From positions 1 through 22,919 of IMG/VR virus record IMGVR_UViG_3300025264_000123: 22,919 nt of DNA, one strand, 5' to 3'. The position numbers and the translations under genes were made by a program. This DNA is from a virus. Positions 11,893 to 19,611 of the stretch are shown piece by piece. Position 1 is the stretch's first letter; every line of letters begins with the position of its first letter. The notes beneath the pieces were generated by a model that was not told where the DNA came from, did not search any database, and worked only from the letters and a program-made list of their open reading frames with translations.

Positions 11893-13737
11893 ATGGCTGA
11901 TATTCAAGTCACGAATACCGATGCTGATCTTTCCGACAATACCTTACTGACGGAAGAGAACGCGTACACGATTACCGGATTACATACCTTTAGTCGCAGC
12001 ACCAATGCGCCGTTTGCGGTGAACTCTGGTGCAGCAGTGGTGGCGAATCTGGATGCCGATAAGCTCGATGGGATCGAGGCCACAGGGTTTGTGAAGGCGA
12101 ATGGCACCGTGGCTCTGACGGCGAATTGGGATGCTGGAGCGTATGAAATCCGCGCCCAAACCCTAGAGGCTGATGTCTCCACAGGTACAGCTCCTCTGAC
12201 GATTGCGTCTACGACCAAAGTTGACAACCTCAACGCTGACAAACTCGATGATCAGGAAGGCACTTATTACCTTGATCCGGGGAATCTGAGTAGTGCGGTT
12301 GCCGTCAATAAAGGGGGAACGGGTGCAACATCCCTCACAGATGGCGGTGTGCTACTCGGAAGCGGGACTAGCGCAATCACCGCGATGGCTGTGCTTACTG
12401 ACGGACAAATGATTGTCGGTGACGGATCTGGTGATCCTGTTGCTGAAAGTGGCGCAACCCTCAGAACCAGTGTTGGTGTCGGGACAGGGGACAGTCCTCA
12501 GTTCACAGGTATTGAACTCGGCCATGCGACTGATACGACACTCACTAAAGCAAGTTCTGGCGATGTCAACATCGAGGGCAACATTATTTACCGTGCTGGA
12601 GGCACCGATGTTCCTGTCGCTGACGGAGGCACAGGTGTTGGCACCCTCACCGATGGGGGTGTGTTGTTAGGGAGCGGCACCGGAGCTATTACTCCGATGG
12701 CGGTCCTAGCTGACAGTGAGATGATTGTTGGCGATGGGTCGGGAGATCCTGTAGCCGAGAGCGGAGCCACATTACGCACCAGTATCGGCGTCGGTACCGG
12801 AGACAGTCCAACCTTTACAGCCGTCACAGTTGGTCAAGCTGACATTACGGCTGAAGGTGACTTGCGCTTACAGGATGCGTCCGGTGGACAATATGTAGGA
12901 CTTGATGCTCCTGCCACCGTATCTTCCTCCTATACCTTAACGCTGCCAGCAGCGATTGGTTCCGTGAACCAGTTCCTGTCTATCAACAATACCGATGGCA
13001 CCCTCCAATGGGCATCTGCCTCGGCAGCAACGACCGCTGCGGGATCAGACACCCAAGTCCAATACAACGATGGCGGGACGAACTTTGGGGGTGATGCAGG
13101 ACTGGTCTACAACGACAGCACGGATCTCTTAACGTCAGGCAAGCTCGCCACAACAGATACATCTGCAACCAGCATTGATGTGGCTGGCGGGATTACGGCT
13201 GGTACCGGCAACGTCGCTATTGTGAATGCGGCAGGGAAAATCCCTGAACTCTCATCAACGTACTTGGCAGATTTAAGCGGAGCCAACCTCACCGGAGTTA
13301 GTGCTGGAAAGGTTCTCCAAGTACAGAGCTTCAACTACACCGCGCAGGTCGGATCGACCTCATCGACGTTCGCCACAACAAATGTCCTCGACAAAATTAC
13401 GTTGGCAGACTCAAATAACAAGGTTCTGGTGATCGTGACTATCGGTGGTGTTGGCAAGTCTGGAGCCACTGGCGTTAATATCCGCGTTCGACGAGCGATC
13501 TCAGGTGGCGCAACCAGTACGATGAGCGGTGGAAACATCGAACACAACATGGCATATACCGCGTCATCGGCAACAAACTATGCCGGTGCCTCTTCGTTTA
13601 CGTATTTTGATAACCCGACAACGACATCGGAGTTGACGTACACGGTTGAATTTGCGAATGCTGCCAATGCGTCCAACACCTACGTCATGCTTAGTAATGG
13701 TCGGGGATCAATCACGCTGTTGGAGATAGAAGTATGA
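11893..13737 (+). CDS. Tail fibre protein with a duplicated repeat and C-terminal tip domain
   Basis: The 614-aa product is Gly/Thr/Ser/Ala-rich and shows fibre-type phrases (LDGIEATGFVK, KLDDQEGTYYLDPGN, KGGTGATSLTDGG). Two copies of an about 77-aa unit occur at residues 138-214 and 242-318, period 104 aa, each with GGTG-x3-LTDGGVLLGSG and VGDGSGDPVAESGATLRTS. The C-terminus (about 470-614) looks like a compact beta-sandwich tip (ELTYTVEFANAAN ... ITLLEIEV). Starts right after the previous stop with GAGGCG upstream; the next gene starts inside its end (ATGA). It probably binds the host surface; trimerisation is known for such fibres. Confidence 0.75.
   Translation: MADIQVTNTDADLSDNTLLTEENAYTITGLHTFSRSTNAPFAVNSGAAVVANLDADKLDGIEATGFVKANGTVALTANWDAGAYEIRAQTLEADVSTGTAPLTIASTTKVDNLNADKLDDQEGTYYLDPGNLSSAVAVNKGGTGATSLTDGGVLLGSGTSAITAMAVLTDGQMIVGDGSGDPVAESGATLRTSVGVGTGDSPQFTGIELGHATDTTLTKASSGDVNIEGNIIYRAGGTDVPVADGGTGVGTLTDGGVLLGSGTGAITPMAVLADSEMIVGDGSGDPVAESGATLRTSIGVGTGDSPTFTAVTVGQADITAEGDLRLQDASGGQYVGLDAPATVSSSYTLTLPAAIGSVNQFLSINNTDGTLQWASASAATTAAGSDTQVQYNDGGTNFGGDAGLVYNDSTDLLTSGKLATTDTSATSIDVAGGITAGTGNVAIVNAAGKIPELSSTYLADLSGANLTGVSAGKVLQVQSFNYTAQVGSTSSTFATTNVLDKITLADSNNKVLVIVTIGGVGKSGATGVNIRVRRAISGGATSTMSGGNIEHNMAYTASSATNYAGASSFTYFDNPTTTSELTYTVEFANAANASNTYVMLSNGRGSITLLEIEV
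12304..12846 (+). repeat. Two-copy in-gene repeat in the fibre (312-nt period)
   Basis: The unit at 12304-12534 recurs at 12616-12846. Protein is strongly conserved (for example VGDGSGDPVAESGATLRTS in both) while DNA differs mostly at synonymous positions, for instance GTG CTA CTC GGA versus GTG TTG TTA GGG. This indicates an old duplication kept by selection on the protein. Confidence 0.8.
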
Positions 13738-14090
13738 TTCACTTAAATGAATTGTTCCATAACACGTTGAATGTGATTGTCTGGAAAGTTCCCGGTGCGA
13801 AGTGTGTCGTTGACGGGCCGGGGATGGATGGGGTGTTACGAGAAGGGTCATGGGAAGGGCCGGGAGATCCCCCATCAACAGAAACGATTGAAGGATGGAT
13901 ACAGGAATTCATTGACGAGGAAATCAGTATCGACCTCGACGCTGAGAATCGAGTGACTGAGGAATCCTTAGCTGCAAGCTACGCCGTGTTTGAAGTCACG
14001 ACTGGTTCACCTCCGACTGACGCTGAAAAACAGAGCCTCCATGACTCGATGGTCGAGAACATGAAACAGAGTCTCCATGAAGAAGCCTGA
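13734..14090 (+). CDS. Hypothetical protein between fibre and GH-like genes (118 aa)
   Basis: Begins by ATGA overlap with the fibre stop. The N-terminus (LNVIVWKVPGAKCVVDG, 12-28) is beta-like; the rest is acidic and helical (GWIQEFIDEEISIDLDAENR, 54-73) with a C-terminal helix DSMVENMKQSLHEEA. Position directly after the fibre is where fibre-assembly chaperones often occur, but no chaperone family is recognised. Its end overlaps the next start by 14 nt. Confidence 0.6.
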   Translation: MIHLNELFHNTLNVIVWKVPGAKCVVDGPGMDGVLREGSWEGPGDPPSTETIEGWIQEFIDEEISIDLDAENRVTEESLAASYAVFEVTTGSPPTDAEKQSLHDSMVENMKQSLHEEA

Positions 14091-15540
14091 CTACGACTGG
14101 TGGATTCAGCATTCGCATACGGATAGCGCGTTTCTCCTGCTGGCTGATTCGCCTGAACTCTTTGAACAATCAATTTTGTCGCGGTTGAAAAAAGTCAAGC
14201 GCAAACCAGACCAGGGTGTCATCAATCAAGCGACGTATCGAGCGATTCACGAACAGGATCGGTTCGGGTCGATGTCGTCGATCCTTGATGCTATTCAGCC
14301 TGAGCCAGAGGTGGTTTCCTCTCGCCCTTTTATGGGGAGTTTACGGACTGACCGACACGCTTTACGTGACGATCAGGGTTCATTTCCAGCCGTAGGTGTC
14401 AGTGCGTTCTGGTCCCCGTGGGCGGTCAAATACAATCCCGGTCAACTGGAACGCCTTGCGGAATGGGCGAGTGGATGTGGGATGACGTATGTGCGGTGGT
14501 TTGGCGCACATGACTGGCCGGGAGGTATCAATCCTTACAACGGACACAGTGTCGATCCGTCCTACTTCTCACTCATGCAACAGACGATTGACTCTCTTGC
14601 AGAATATGGTCTGCGCTCTCAGATTACGATGTTTACCAGGCGTAAGATGATCAAGGATGCCGAATCATTGGCGCGAGGATGGGCCGACCTCGTGAAAGAG
14701 AATAGGGATAAGGTCTGCCTCGTTGAGTGTGTGAATGAATGGAACCATACACATAATGATTGGTCGGATAATGAGGTCCGGTCGGCGTCTGCGGCATTTC
14801 AGGAGCGTTGTGATGTTCCATTTGCTTTATCTGCGACTTCCGCTGAGACATGGGAGGACATGAAAGAGCGGTTAACGCATCTCTATACCGGCTCATCGGC
14901 TTCAGCGACAACGATTCATTTCCCTCGTTATCAATCTACACATGAAGGAGCATGGAGATGGGTTCGGCAACCGTGGCATGGACGCTGGCCGATTGAAGGA
15001 TGCCCTGAATTTGTGGTCGATAACGAACACCAACGATGGGATAAAAGCTCTAGCGGAAGAGAAGTCGCGGTGGCTGCGGCGGCTCCGCTCAATGCCTTTA
15101 TTGCGGGTTGTGGGATGTCTACACACCATGATGTCTTTGGGGTTCACATCAAAAACGGCGAGTACAGCTCAGACTTGGCCTCTCAGCGACTCCAGAAGGT
15201 CTTATCGAAGGTTATCCCTCTCTTGCCACCTGATGTCGCTAATTGGCAGTCTACGCGGGTTGGTGAGGGTGGTGGCCCACATCCATTTCCCTCCCTGTTG
15301 AACCAGCAATGGAGTACGGAAGATACGGATACTGGCGTGTCACGCTCATTTGCAGCCGTTCGTGGTGATGATTTTGTCATGTGCCTGAACGGAGTTCGTG
15401 GCTCAGTCACACTCCATGAGTCACATCCCAAAAAATTTCGCGTGATTTCTTTGGACGATGGCGTCACAATTCACGAAGGGCATGGGCCGACCATATTAAG
15501 CGAGGTTAATGGTCAAGCATTCTACGTAGGGACGATGTAA
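14077..15540 (+). CDS. Putative clan GH-A-like glycoside hydrolase, virion-associated (487 aa)
   Basis: The central part (about 100-360) looks like a TIM-barrel glycosidase: GVSAFWSPWAV (107-117), VRWFGAHDWPG (139-149), LVECVNEWNHTHND (215-228) with the N220-E221 acid/base pair expected after strand 4, and CPEFVVDNEHQRWD (309-322) with E317 as candidate nucleophile late in the barrel. A helical N-terminal segment (1-80) may anchor it to the tail, and the C-terminus is beta-like. In a phage tail cluster such an enzyme would cut host surface polysaccharide before or during adsorption. The exact GH family and substrate cannot be told; the start overlaps the previous gene by 14 nt. Confidence 0.65.
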   Translation: MKKPDYDWWIQHSHTDSAFLLLADSPELFEQSILSRLKKVKRKPDQGVINQATYRAIHEQDRFGSMSSILDAIQPEPEVVSSRPFMGSLRTDRHALRDDQGSFPAVGVSAFWSPWAVKYNPGQLERLAEWASGCGMTYVRWFGAHDWPGGINPYNGHSVDPSYFSLMQQTIDSLAEYGLRSQITMFTRRKMIKDAESLARGWADLVKENRDKVCLVECVNEWNHTHNDWSDNEVRSASAAFQERCDVPFALSATSAETWEDMKERLTHLYTGSSASATTIHFPRYQSTHEGAWRWVRQPWHGRWPIEGCPEFVVDNEHQRWDKSSSGREVAVAAAAPLNAFIAGCGMSTHHDVFGVHIKNGEYSSDLASQRLQKVLSKVIPLLPPDVANWQSTRVGEGGGPHPFPSLLNQQWSTEDTDTGVSRSFAAVRGDDFVMCLNGVRGSVTLHESHPKKFRVISLDDGVTIHEGHGPTILSEVNGQAFYVGTM

Positions 15541-17594
15541 TGCCCTATCCAATACAGACTCAGGTTTTCAGCGTCTTCATGGGAACACAGGAGGGGATTC
15601 ATTCTGTGGCGCTCCCTGCGATCTATTCATCCAGCGGTTCTCGGAATCTCTGGATTGATAAGTTGGGTCGGGCAAAGAAGATCCTCGGATACAGCAAACA
15701 GAATAGTTCTGCGGTCACAACCAATACCGGGAGTGCAGCCACGCGGTTGCGTGCGCTGAGAGCCTACCGACAAACTGGTGCGACATTTACTCGCCAGCTT
15801 CTCGGTGTGTTTGAAGCCGCTTCAAGCGAGTATGAACTCTGGTATTCGACCAATGATGGTGATTCATGGACGTTTATTGAAGACTTAGGGAGTGGGTCCG
15901 TGGGGTCTATCCCCGATTTTGCTCAAGTCGATAACACATTGTTCTTTACGAATGGCGTTGTAGCCCCTCAGTCGTGGAACGGCTCATCGCTGTCCACTGC
16001 TGGTCCCGGCTCAAAGTCCCCGACTCCTACTGCTGCCATTCCAGATCCGGTAGTTGTGGGTCAATTAAATGGCGGGTATAGCTGGAAACTTGTGAGTGTT
16101 GACGCCTCAGAAACACGGTCAGCGGGGTCTACGACCTCAAACATTATCCAGTTACAGGATGAACAGGCCAATCTTTCGTGGTTAGCTGATGCCGATACTG
16201 ATATTACGGGATATGAGCTATACCGGACGACTGGCACAGGCGCGACATTCTATTTTGTCACGTATATTGACGGTCGAACGACACTTGCTTATACCGACAA
16301 CGCCTCAGACCTTGATATTTTAGAGAATCGGTCACTTCAGGAGCATGGCGATGCTCCACCAACCGGGAGTTATTTCTGTGAGCCACACAAACAACGCCTC
16401 TGGTGGGGACGAACCAATACCAATCCTCGACGAGTCGCATGGTCAGATCCAGGTTTACCCGATCAGGTGGGAGCGAATAACTACCTTGATTTCACAGACC
16501 AGAGTACCGTCGGGGATGTCGTCACAGGGTTGGTGGGGGATTTCGAGGGTATGCTGGTCGTGTTCTGTGAGCGTTCCATCTGGACGGTCACTGGCACTGG
16601 TCAAATAGTCTCAGACATTATGGACTGGACCCGCACGAAGTCAAATGCGGTGACAGGGTGTGTCTCGCATCGTTCTGTGATTCGTGTGCCGGCAGGAGCC
16701 GTCTATACGGATTCAAGCGGAAATCAGGTATCCACAAGTCGTGTGATGTTGTCCTATATGACTCCCCTCGGAGACATTCGATTATTCGACGGCAACAACG
16801 ATATTGTTATTAGCACACCAGTGAAAGAAACTCTTAAAGATTTTCTGTATACCCAACACAAAAAGGTTCACGCGGTTCACGACATTGAAAACGCGCATGT
16901 GGTCTATTTCTGGCCGGGAACGACACCCTCTGGAGAAGATGCGGAATGCAACAAAGCCGTTGTCTGGAACTATCGGTGGGGTGTCTGGTATGTCTGGCCT
17001 GATATGCCGATGTCGGCATCTACCACGATTGAAACCAGCACAGATACCCAAATTGTCCTGACTGGAGAAGCGCAGACAAGCAAGGGCGGGTTCTGCTACC
17101 AATTTTTCAACGGGGATAGTTTTGATGGCTCAAACATTCCATCCAGGTGGATGACGAAGGTCATATACGGCACTGACAATAGCTGGAGTACTCGCACGCC
17201 TCAAGCTCAGATGGCGTATATCAAGCGATATCGCTGGCTGGATGTAATTGCTGAAGCAGATGCCGATGTGACGCTCAATATTGAATGGATGGGTGGATCG
17301 GCGTCCGATGAAGCTGTGGCGAGAGGTGGGGCAAGTCAATCACTTGAACCGTTGTCCATGCAGTTGATTACCTCAGACGGCAATGGGATACAGACGGTCG
17401 CAGAAAGTAATATCGTGCTGCCGGTGGACTCTGTGCAAAGTATTATTAATCTTGAAGGCACGAATGGCGATTACATTCAGGATGTCGGGTGTCGAATCCG
17501 TATTAGTGACGATTCTCAAAATGGGTCGTGGAGTCTTGAGGGGATGACTCTAGGGTATCAGTTGTTACCAGGAGCCACGCGGAGGTTACAGTGA
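15540..17594 (+). CDS. Tail nozzle / stabilisation-type protein with FN3-like insert (684 aa)
   Basis: Starts by TAATG overlap with the GH-like gene. It shows repeated beta-propeller-like strands (YELWYSTNDGDSWTFIEDLG, EGMLVVFCERSIWTVTG, LGDIRLFDGNNDIVIS), suggesting the propeller of podoviral nozzle or stabilisation proteins. Residues about 165-260 (LNGGYSWKLVSVDASETRS ... TDITGYELYRTTG) look like a fibronectin-III-type insert. The end LEGMTLGYQLLPGATRRLQ is typical of these proteins. It would close the end of the short tail and hold DNA in. The role is inferred from fold-like features and gene order after the fibre. Confidence 0.65.
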   Translation: MPYPIQTQVFSVFMGTQEGIHSVALPAIYSSSGSRNLWIDKLGRAKKILGYSKQNSSAVTTNTGSAATRLRALRAYRQTGATFTRQLLGVFEAASSEYELWYSTNDGDSWTFIEDLGSGSVGSIPDFAQVDNTLFFTNGVVAPQSWNGSSLSTAGPGSKSPTPTAAIPDPVVVGQLNGGYSWKLVSVDASETRSAGSTTSNIIQLQDEQANLSWLADADTDITGYELYRTTGTGATFYFVTYIDGRTTLAYTDNASDLDILENRSLQEHGDAPPTGSYFCEPHKQRLWWGRTNTNPRRVAWSDPGLPDQVGANNYLDFTDQSTVGDVVTGLVGDFEGMLVVFCERSIWTVTGTGQIVSDIMDWTRTKSNAVTGCVSHRSVIRVPAGAVYTDSSGNQVSTSRVMLSYMTPLGDIRLFDGNNDIVISTPVKETLKDFLYTQHKKVHAVHDIENAHVVYFWPGTTPSGEDAECNKAVVWNYRWGVWYVWPDMPMSASTTIETSTDTQIVLTGEAQTSKGGFCYQFFNGDSFDGSNIPSRWMTKVIYGTDNSWSTRTPQAQMAYIKRYRWLDVIAEADADVTLNIEWMGGSASDEAVARGGASQSLEPLSMQLITSDGNGIQTVAESNIVLPVDSVQSIINLEGTNGDYIQDVGCRIRISDDSQNGSWSLEGMTLGYQLLPGATRRLQ

Positions 17595-17647
17595 TGGTAA
17601 TGTCCCGCTCTCAAGCCTATGTCAAAACGAATTTGCCCTATATGTAA
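17594..17647 (+). CDS. Possible 17-aa leader ORF before the phosphoesterase
   Basis: ATG 17594 overlaps the nozzle stop (TGATG) and has GGAGG 8 nt upstream, a far better ribosome-binding site than the following gene has. It encodes MVMSRSQAYVKTNLPYM and stops at 17647, overlapping the first 29 nt of the phosphoesterase gene in another frame. It could be a leader that couples translation, or the original start of the next gene shifted by an indel. Confidence 0.35.
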   Translation: MVMSRSQAYVKTNLPYM

Positions 17648-18785
17648 GAAAAATCCACTTATTCATCCAAAAGCCAAGCGTTGTGGGGAGTGTTATCACA
17701 AACGGATTGGTATTAAATCTACAGCGAAACAGTGGAATTGCTTAAACTGTAAGAAGAAGTGCGCCAAGCACTCGACGCTCTGTTCTAAGTGCCACCGGAG
17801 TAGAGGGCCGTACACAGAAAATAGTCGCGTCCTGCGAAGACAAAAAAACGAACTCCTTAAAGAACTCGCCCAAGAAACTATTCGGCAACCGCTCAGAACT
17901 TTTGAGGAGTCATGGAAGAAGTGGCAGGAAACTATTGGCATGATGAAGGATCGCTATCGCGGTCCTGCCAAGCTGAGAAAGAAGAATTCAAACAGGAAGC
18001 GTATTCTCGTCATCCCTGACCTCCATATTCCTTTCCATGACCCTGAGATGGTGGCGGCAATGCTGGCAAAAGAGGCAGGTCATGTCGATCTTGCTATTTG
18101 TATTGGTGATATTGGGGATGCTTATAGTCACTCTCGGTTTGCGAAGTATGAGAATGTTCCGTATTCGCATGAATGGGCTGAAGTCACGGCTCTGATGCAG
18201 ACATTCTCTGAGTCATTCCCGAAGGTCAAGGTCATTGTCGGCAACCATGATGCGAGATTGCGGAAAGCGATTGCTACTCACCTGACCGTTGATATGGTTG
18301 AGGCTATTTCGTCCATGACAGGAGGAACACTATGTCCTATTACGGCCTTATCGAAGAAATTCCCCAATATCGAGGTCGCAAAGCATGAGGTTCCCAATAC
18401 CAGCCACTCTATTGATTGGCTTTTGGTGGAGGGCGATGCGCTCCTTGCTCATCCCGAAAAATACAGCCGTGTGCCGGGAAGTGCGCTGCGATTTTTTCAA
18501 GAATGGGCAGCGGATAACTCAGCAGCGATAGGACTAGACGCTATTCGGCTCGTGGTGATGGGGCATACGCATACGATGGCGGTGTTTCCGTGGCGATCTG
18601 ACTCATTACTGGTCGAATGTGGGTGTTTGTGTAAGACGCAGGGATATATGACTGGCGCACGGATTGGTGGCCGTCCACAACGACGGGGTTATATTTGGTT
18701 TGAGCAGGAAAATGGGGTTACTGACTTAAATAGTGTTGGATGGAGATGGTTTGATGTCGAAGACGGGCCGTGGCGCAAAAAATAA
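17619..18785 (+). CDS. Calcineurin-like metallophosphoesterase with N-terminal zinc ribbons (388 aa)
   Basis: The N-terminus has two Cys clusters: C6-x2-C9 ... C22-x2-C25, then C41-x2-C44-x3-C48 ... C55-x2-C58, suggesting tandem zinc ribbons. A charged linker (about 66-127) follows. The phosphoesterase core has DLHIPFHD (D134, H136), GDIGD (D164), GNHDARLR (N209, H210, D211), AHPEKY (H278) and GHTH (H316, H318), a complete two-metal set. It should hydrolyse phosphodiesters or phosphomonoesters, perhaps on nucleic acid given the zinc ribbons. ATG 17619 has no clear ribosome-binding site; a leader ORF with a good site overlaps it. Its end overlaps the HExxH gene by 32 nt. Substrate unknown. Confidence 0.8.
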   Translation: MSKRICPICKKNPLIHPKAKRCGECYHKRIGIKSTAKQWNCLNCKKKCAKHSTLCSKCHRSRGPYTENSRVLRRQKNELLKELAQETIRQPLRTFEESWKKWQETIGMMKDRYRGPAKLRKKNSNRKRILVIPDLHIPFHDPEMVAAMLAKEAGHVDLAICIGDIGDAYSHSRFAKYENVPYSHEWAEVTALMQTFSESFPKVKVIVGNHDARLRKAIATHLTVDMVEAISSMTGGTLCPITALSKKFPNIEVAKHEVPNTSHSIDWLLVEGDALLAHPEKYSRVPGSALRFFQEWAADNSAAIGLDAIRLVVMGHTHTMAVFPWRSDSLLVECGCLCKTQGYMTGARIGGRPQRRGYIWFEQENGVTDLNSVGWRWFDVEDGPWRKK

Positions 18786-19095
18786 GAATTTGTGGTTGCG
18801 TCTCTGTGTTGAGCTAGGAGCCGCACCGATTACCGAAGCCTACTTGTCCTCTGATTACGAGTATGTAGATGGTATGTGTGAGGACGACTCTATTACGATT
18901 GCTCCTCACAACCATATTGTAGATACAGTGATCCATGAGCTACTGCATCGCTTATATCCGAAGCGATCTGAGCGTTCGATACGCAGAACAACGAGTATGT
19001 TGCGAAAAACACTTACAGATGAAGAGGTGCAATGGTTCTATGACGAATACCAGCGCAGAAAACAGACCGGAAAAGCCAGGAATGCCGACATTTAA
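18754..19095 (+). CDS. Small HExxH putative metallopeptidase (113 aa)
   Basis: Start ATG 18754 is preferred (GGAGATGG upstream) over a TTG at 18733. The sequence contains DTVIHELLHRLYPK (57-70) with the zinc-peptidase signature HELLH (61-65), preceded by a beta-like DSITIAP (45-51). After the motif comes an Arg-rich helix RSERSIRRTTSMLRKTL. This resembles small SprT- or minigluzincin-type phage proteins, but the third metal ligand is not obvious. It overlaps both neighbours, so it belongs to the accessory operon. Peptidase activity is a motif-based inference. Confidence 0.65.
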   Translation: MSKTGRGAKNKNLWLRLCVELGAAPITEAYLSSDYEYVDGMCEDDSITIAPHNHIVDTVIHELLHRLYPKRSERSIRRTTSMLRKTLTDEEVQWFYDEYQRRKQTGKARNADI

Positions 19096-19369
19096 CGGCA
19101 TTGCTACACCAAAAGAGCATATTTCGAGCATTCTTGGATGGCTCTCAGGTGTGATGACAGGAAAATACCATCGAGGCCAGAAAGAACATGGTGGGAGTCT
19201 CTGGCAAAAACCAGGCGCACTAGCAAACCTCGAAGAAGAGATTATGGATCTACCGGTGTATTACAAGACGGCAAAAGACCAGCTTCGTCAGATGGCGATA
19301 GAAGGTCGAAGCGCGGCAGAAGCCTACGAGTGGTTATACGGAGAACTACCAACGAGTAATAGAGAATGA
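19040..19369 (+). CDS. MazG-like / all-alpha NTP pyrophosphohydrolase-type protein (109 aa)
   Basis: Conserved-looking core: KYHRGQKEHGGSLWQKPGAL (residues about 41-60) then ANLEEEIMDLPVYYKTAKDQL, matching the K-x2-(K)GQ-x-EHGG-x-LW ... EE-x2-DL-x-VY pattern of small phage dATP/dGTP- or MazG-like hydrolases; the LEEEIMD acidic residues would bind Mg. Start 19040 has GAAGAGGTG upstream; 19082 (MPTFNGIATPK) is a good alternative with less overlap (14 nt instead of 56). It may remove nucleotides used by host alarm or repair signals, but substrate is unknown. Its end is coupled to the next gene by ATGA. Confidence 0.6.
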   Translation: MTNTSAENRPEKPGMPTFNGIATPKEHISSILGWLSGVMTGKYHRGQKEHGGSLWQKPGALANLEEEIMDLPVYYKTAKDQLRQMAIEGRSAAEAYEWLYGELPTSNRE

Positions 19370-19608
19370 GGGAGTTTTTTGATATTTTCTGTCGTGGGTT
19401 CCTGATTGTGGCCTTAATTTCCCTGAATACCATTCAGTTATCACAGGGGAGTTGGGCTGCTCCGTTTGTGGGGTTTTGTATTGCGGTGGTCTGGTGGGTT
19501 AATGCGAGGACAGCCAGTAAAGTTGATGGTATTCTTGCAGTTATGGCCTACGCATCTGGTTCAGCTTGTGGAACAGCGATGGGACTCTGGCTTGGTGGGA
19601 TGGGGTGA
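19366..19608 (+). CDS. Small membrane protein, holin candidate (80 aa)
   Basis: Begins by ATGA overlap with the previous stop. Two to three hydrophobic segments are seen: FLIVALISLNTIQLS (12-26), WAAPFVGFCIAVVWWV (30-45), and a weaker ILAVMAYASGSACGTAMGLW (56-75), with a short basic loop NARTASK between. Size and topology fit a phage holin or another inner-membrane effector. No endolysin gene is adjacent, so lysis is only one option. An association with the preceding three accessory genes is suggested by coupling. Confidence 0.65.
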   Translation: MREFFDIFCRGFLIVALISLNTIQLSQGSWAAPFVGFCIAVVWWVNARTASKVDGILAVMAYASGSACGTAMGLWLGGMG

Positions 19609-19611
19609 TTT

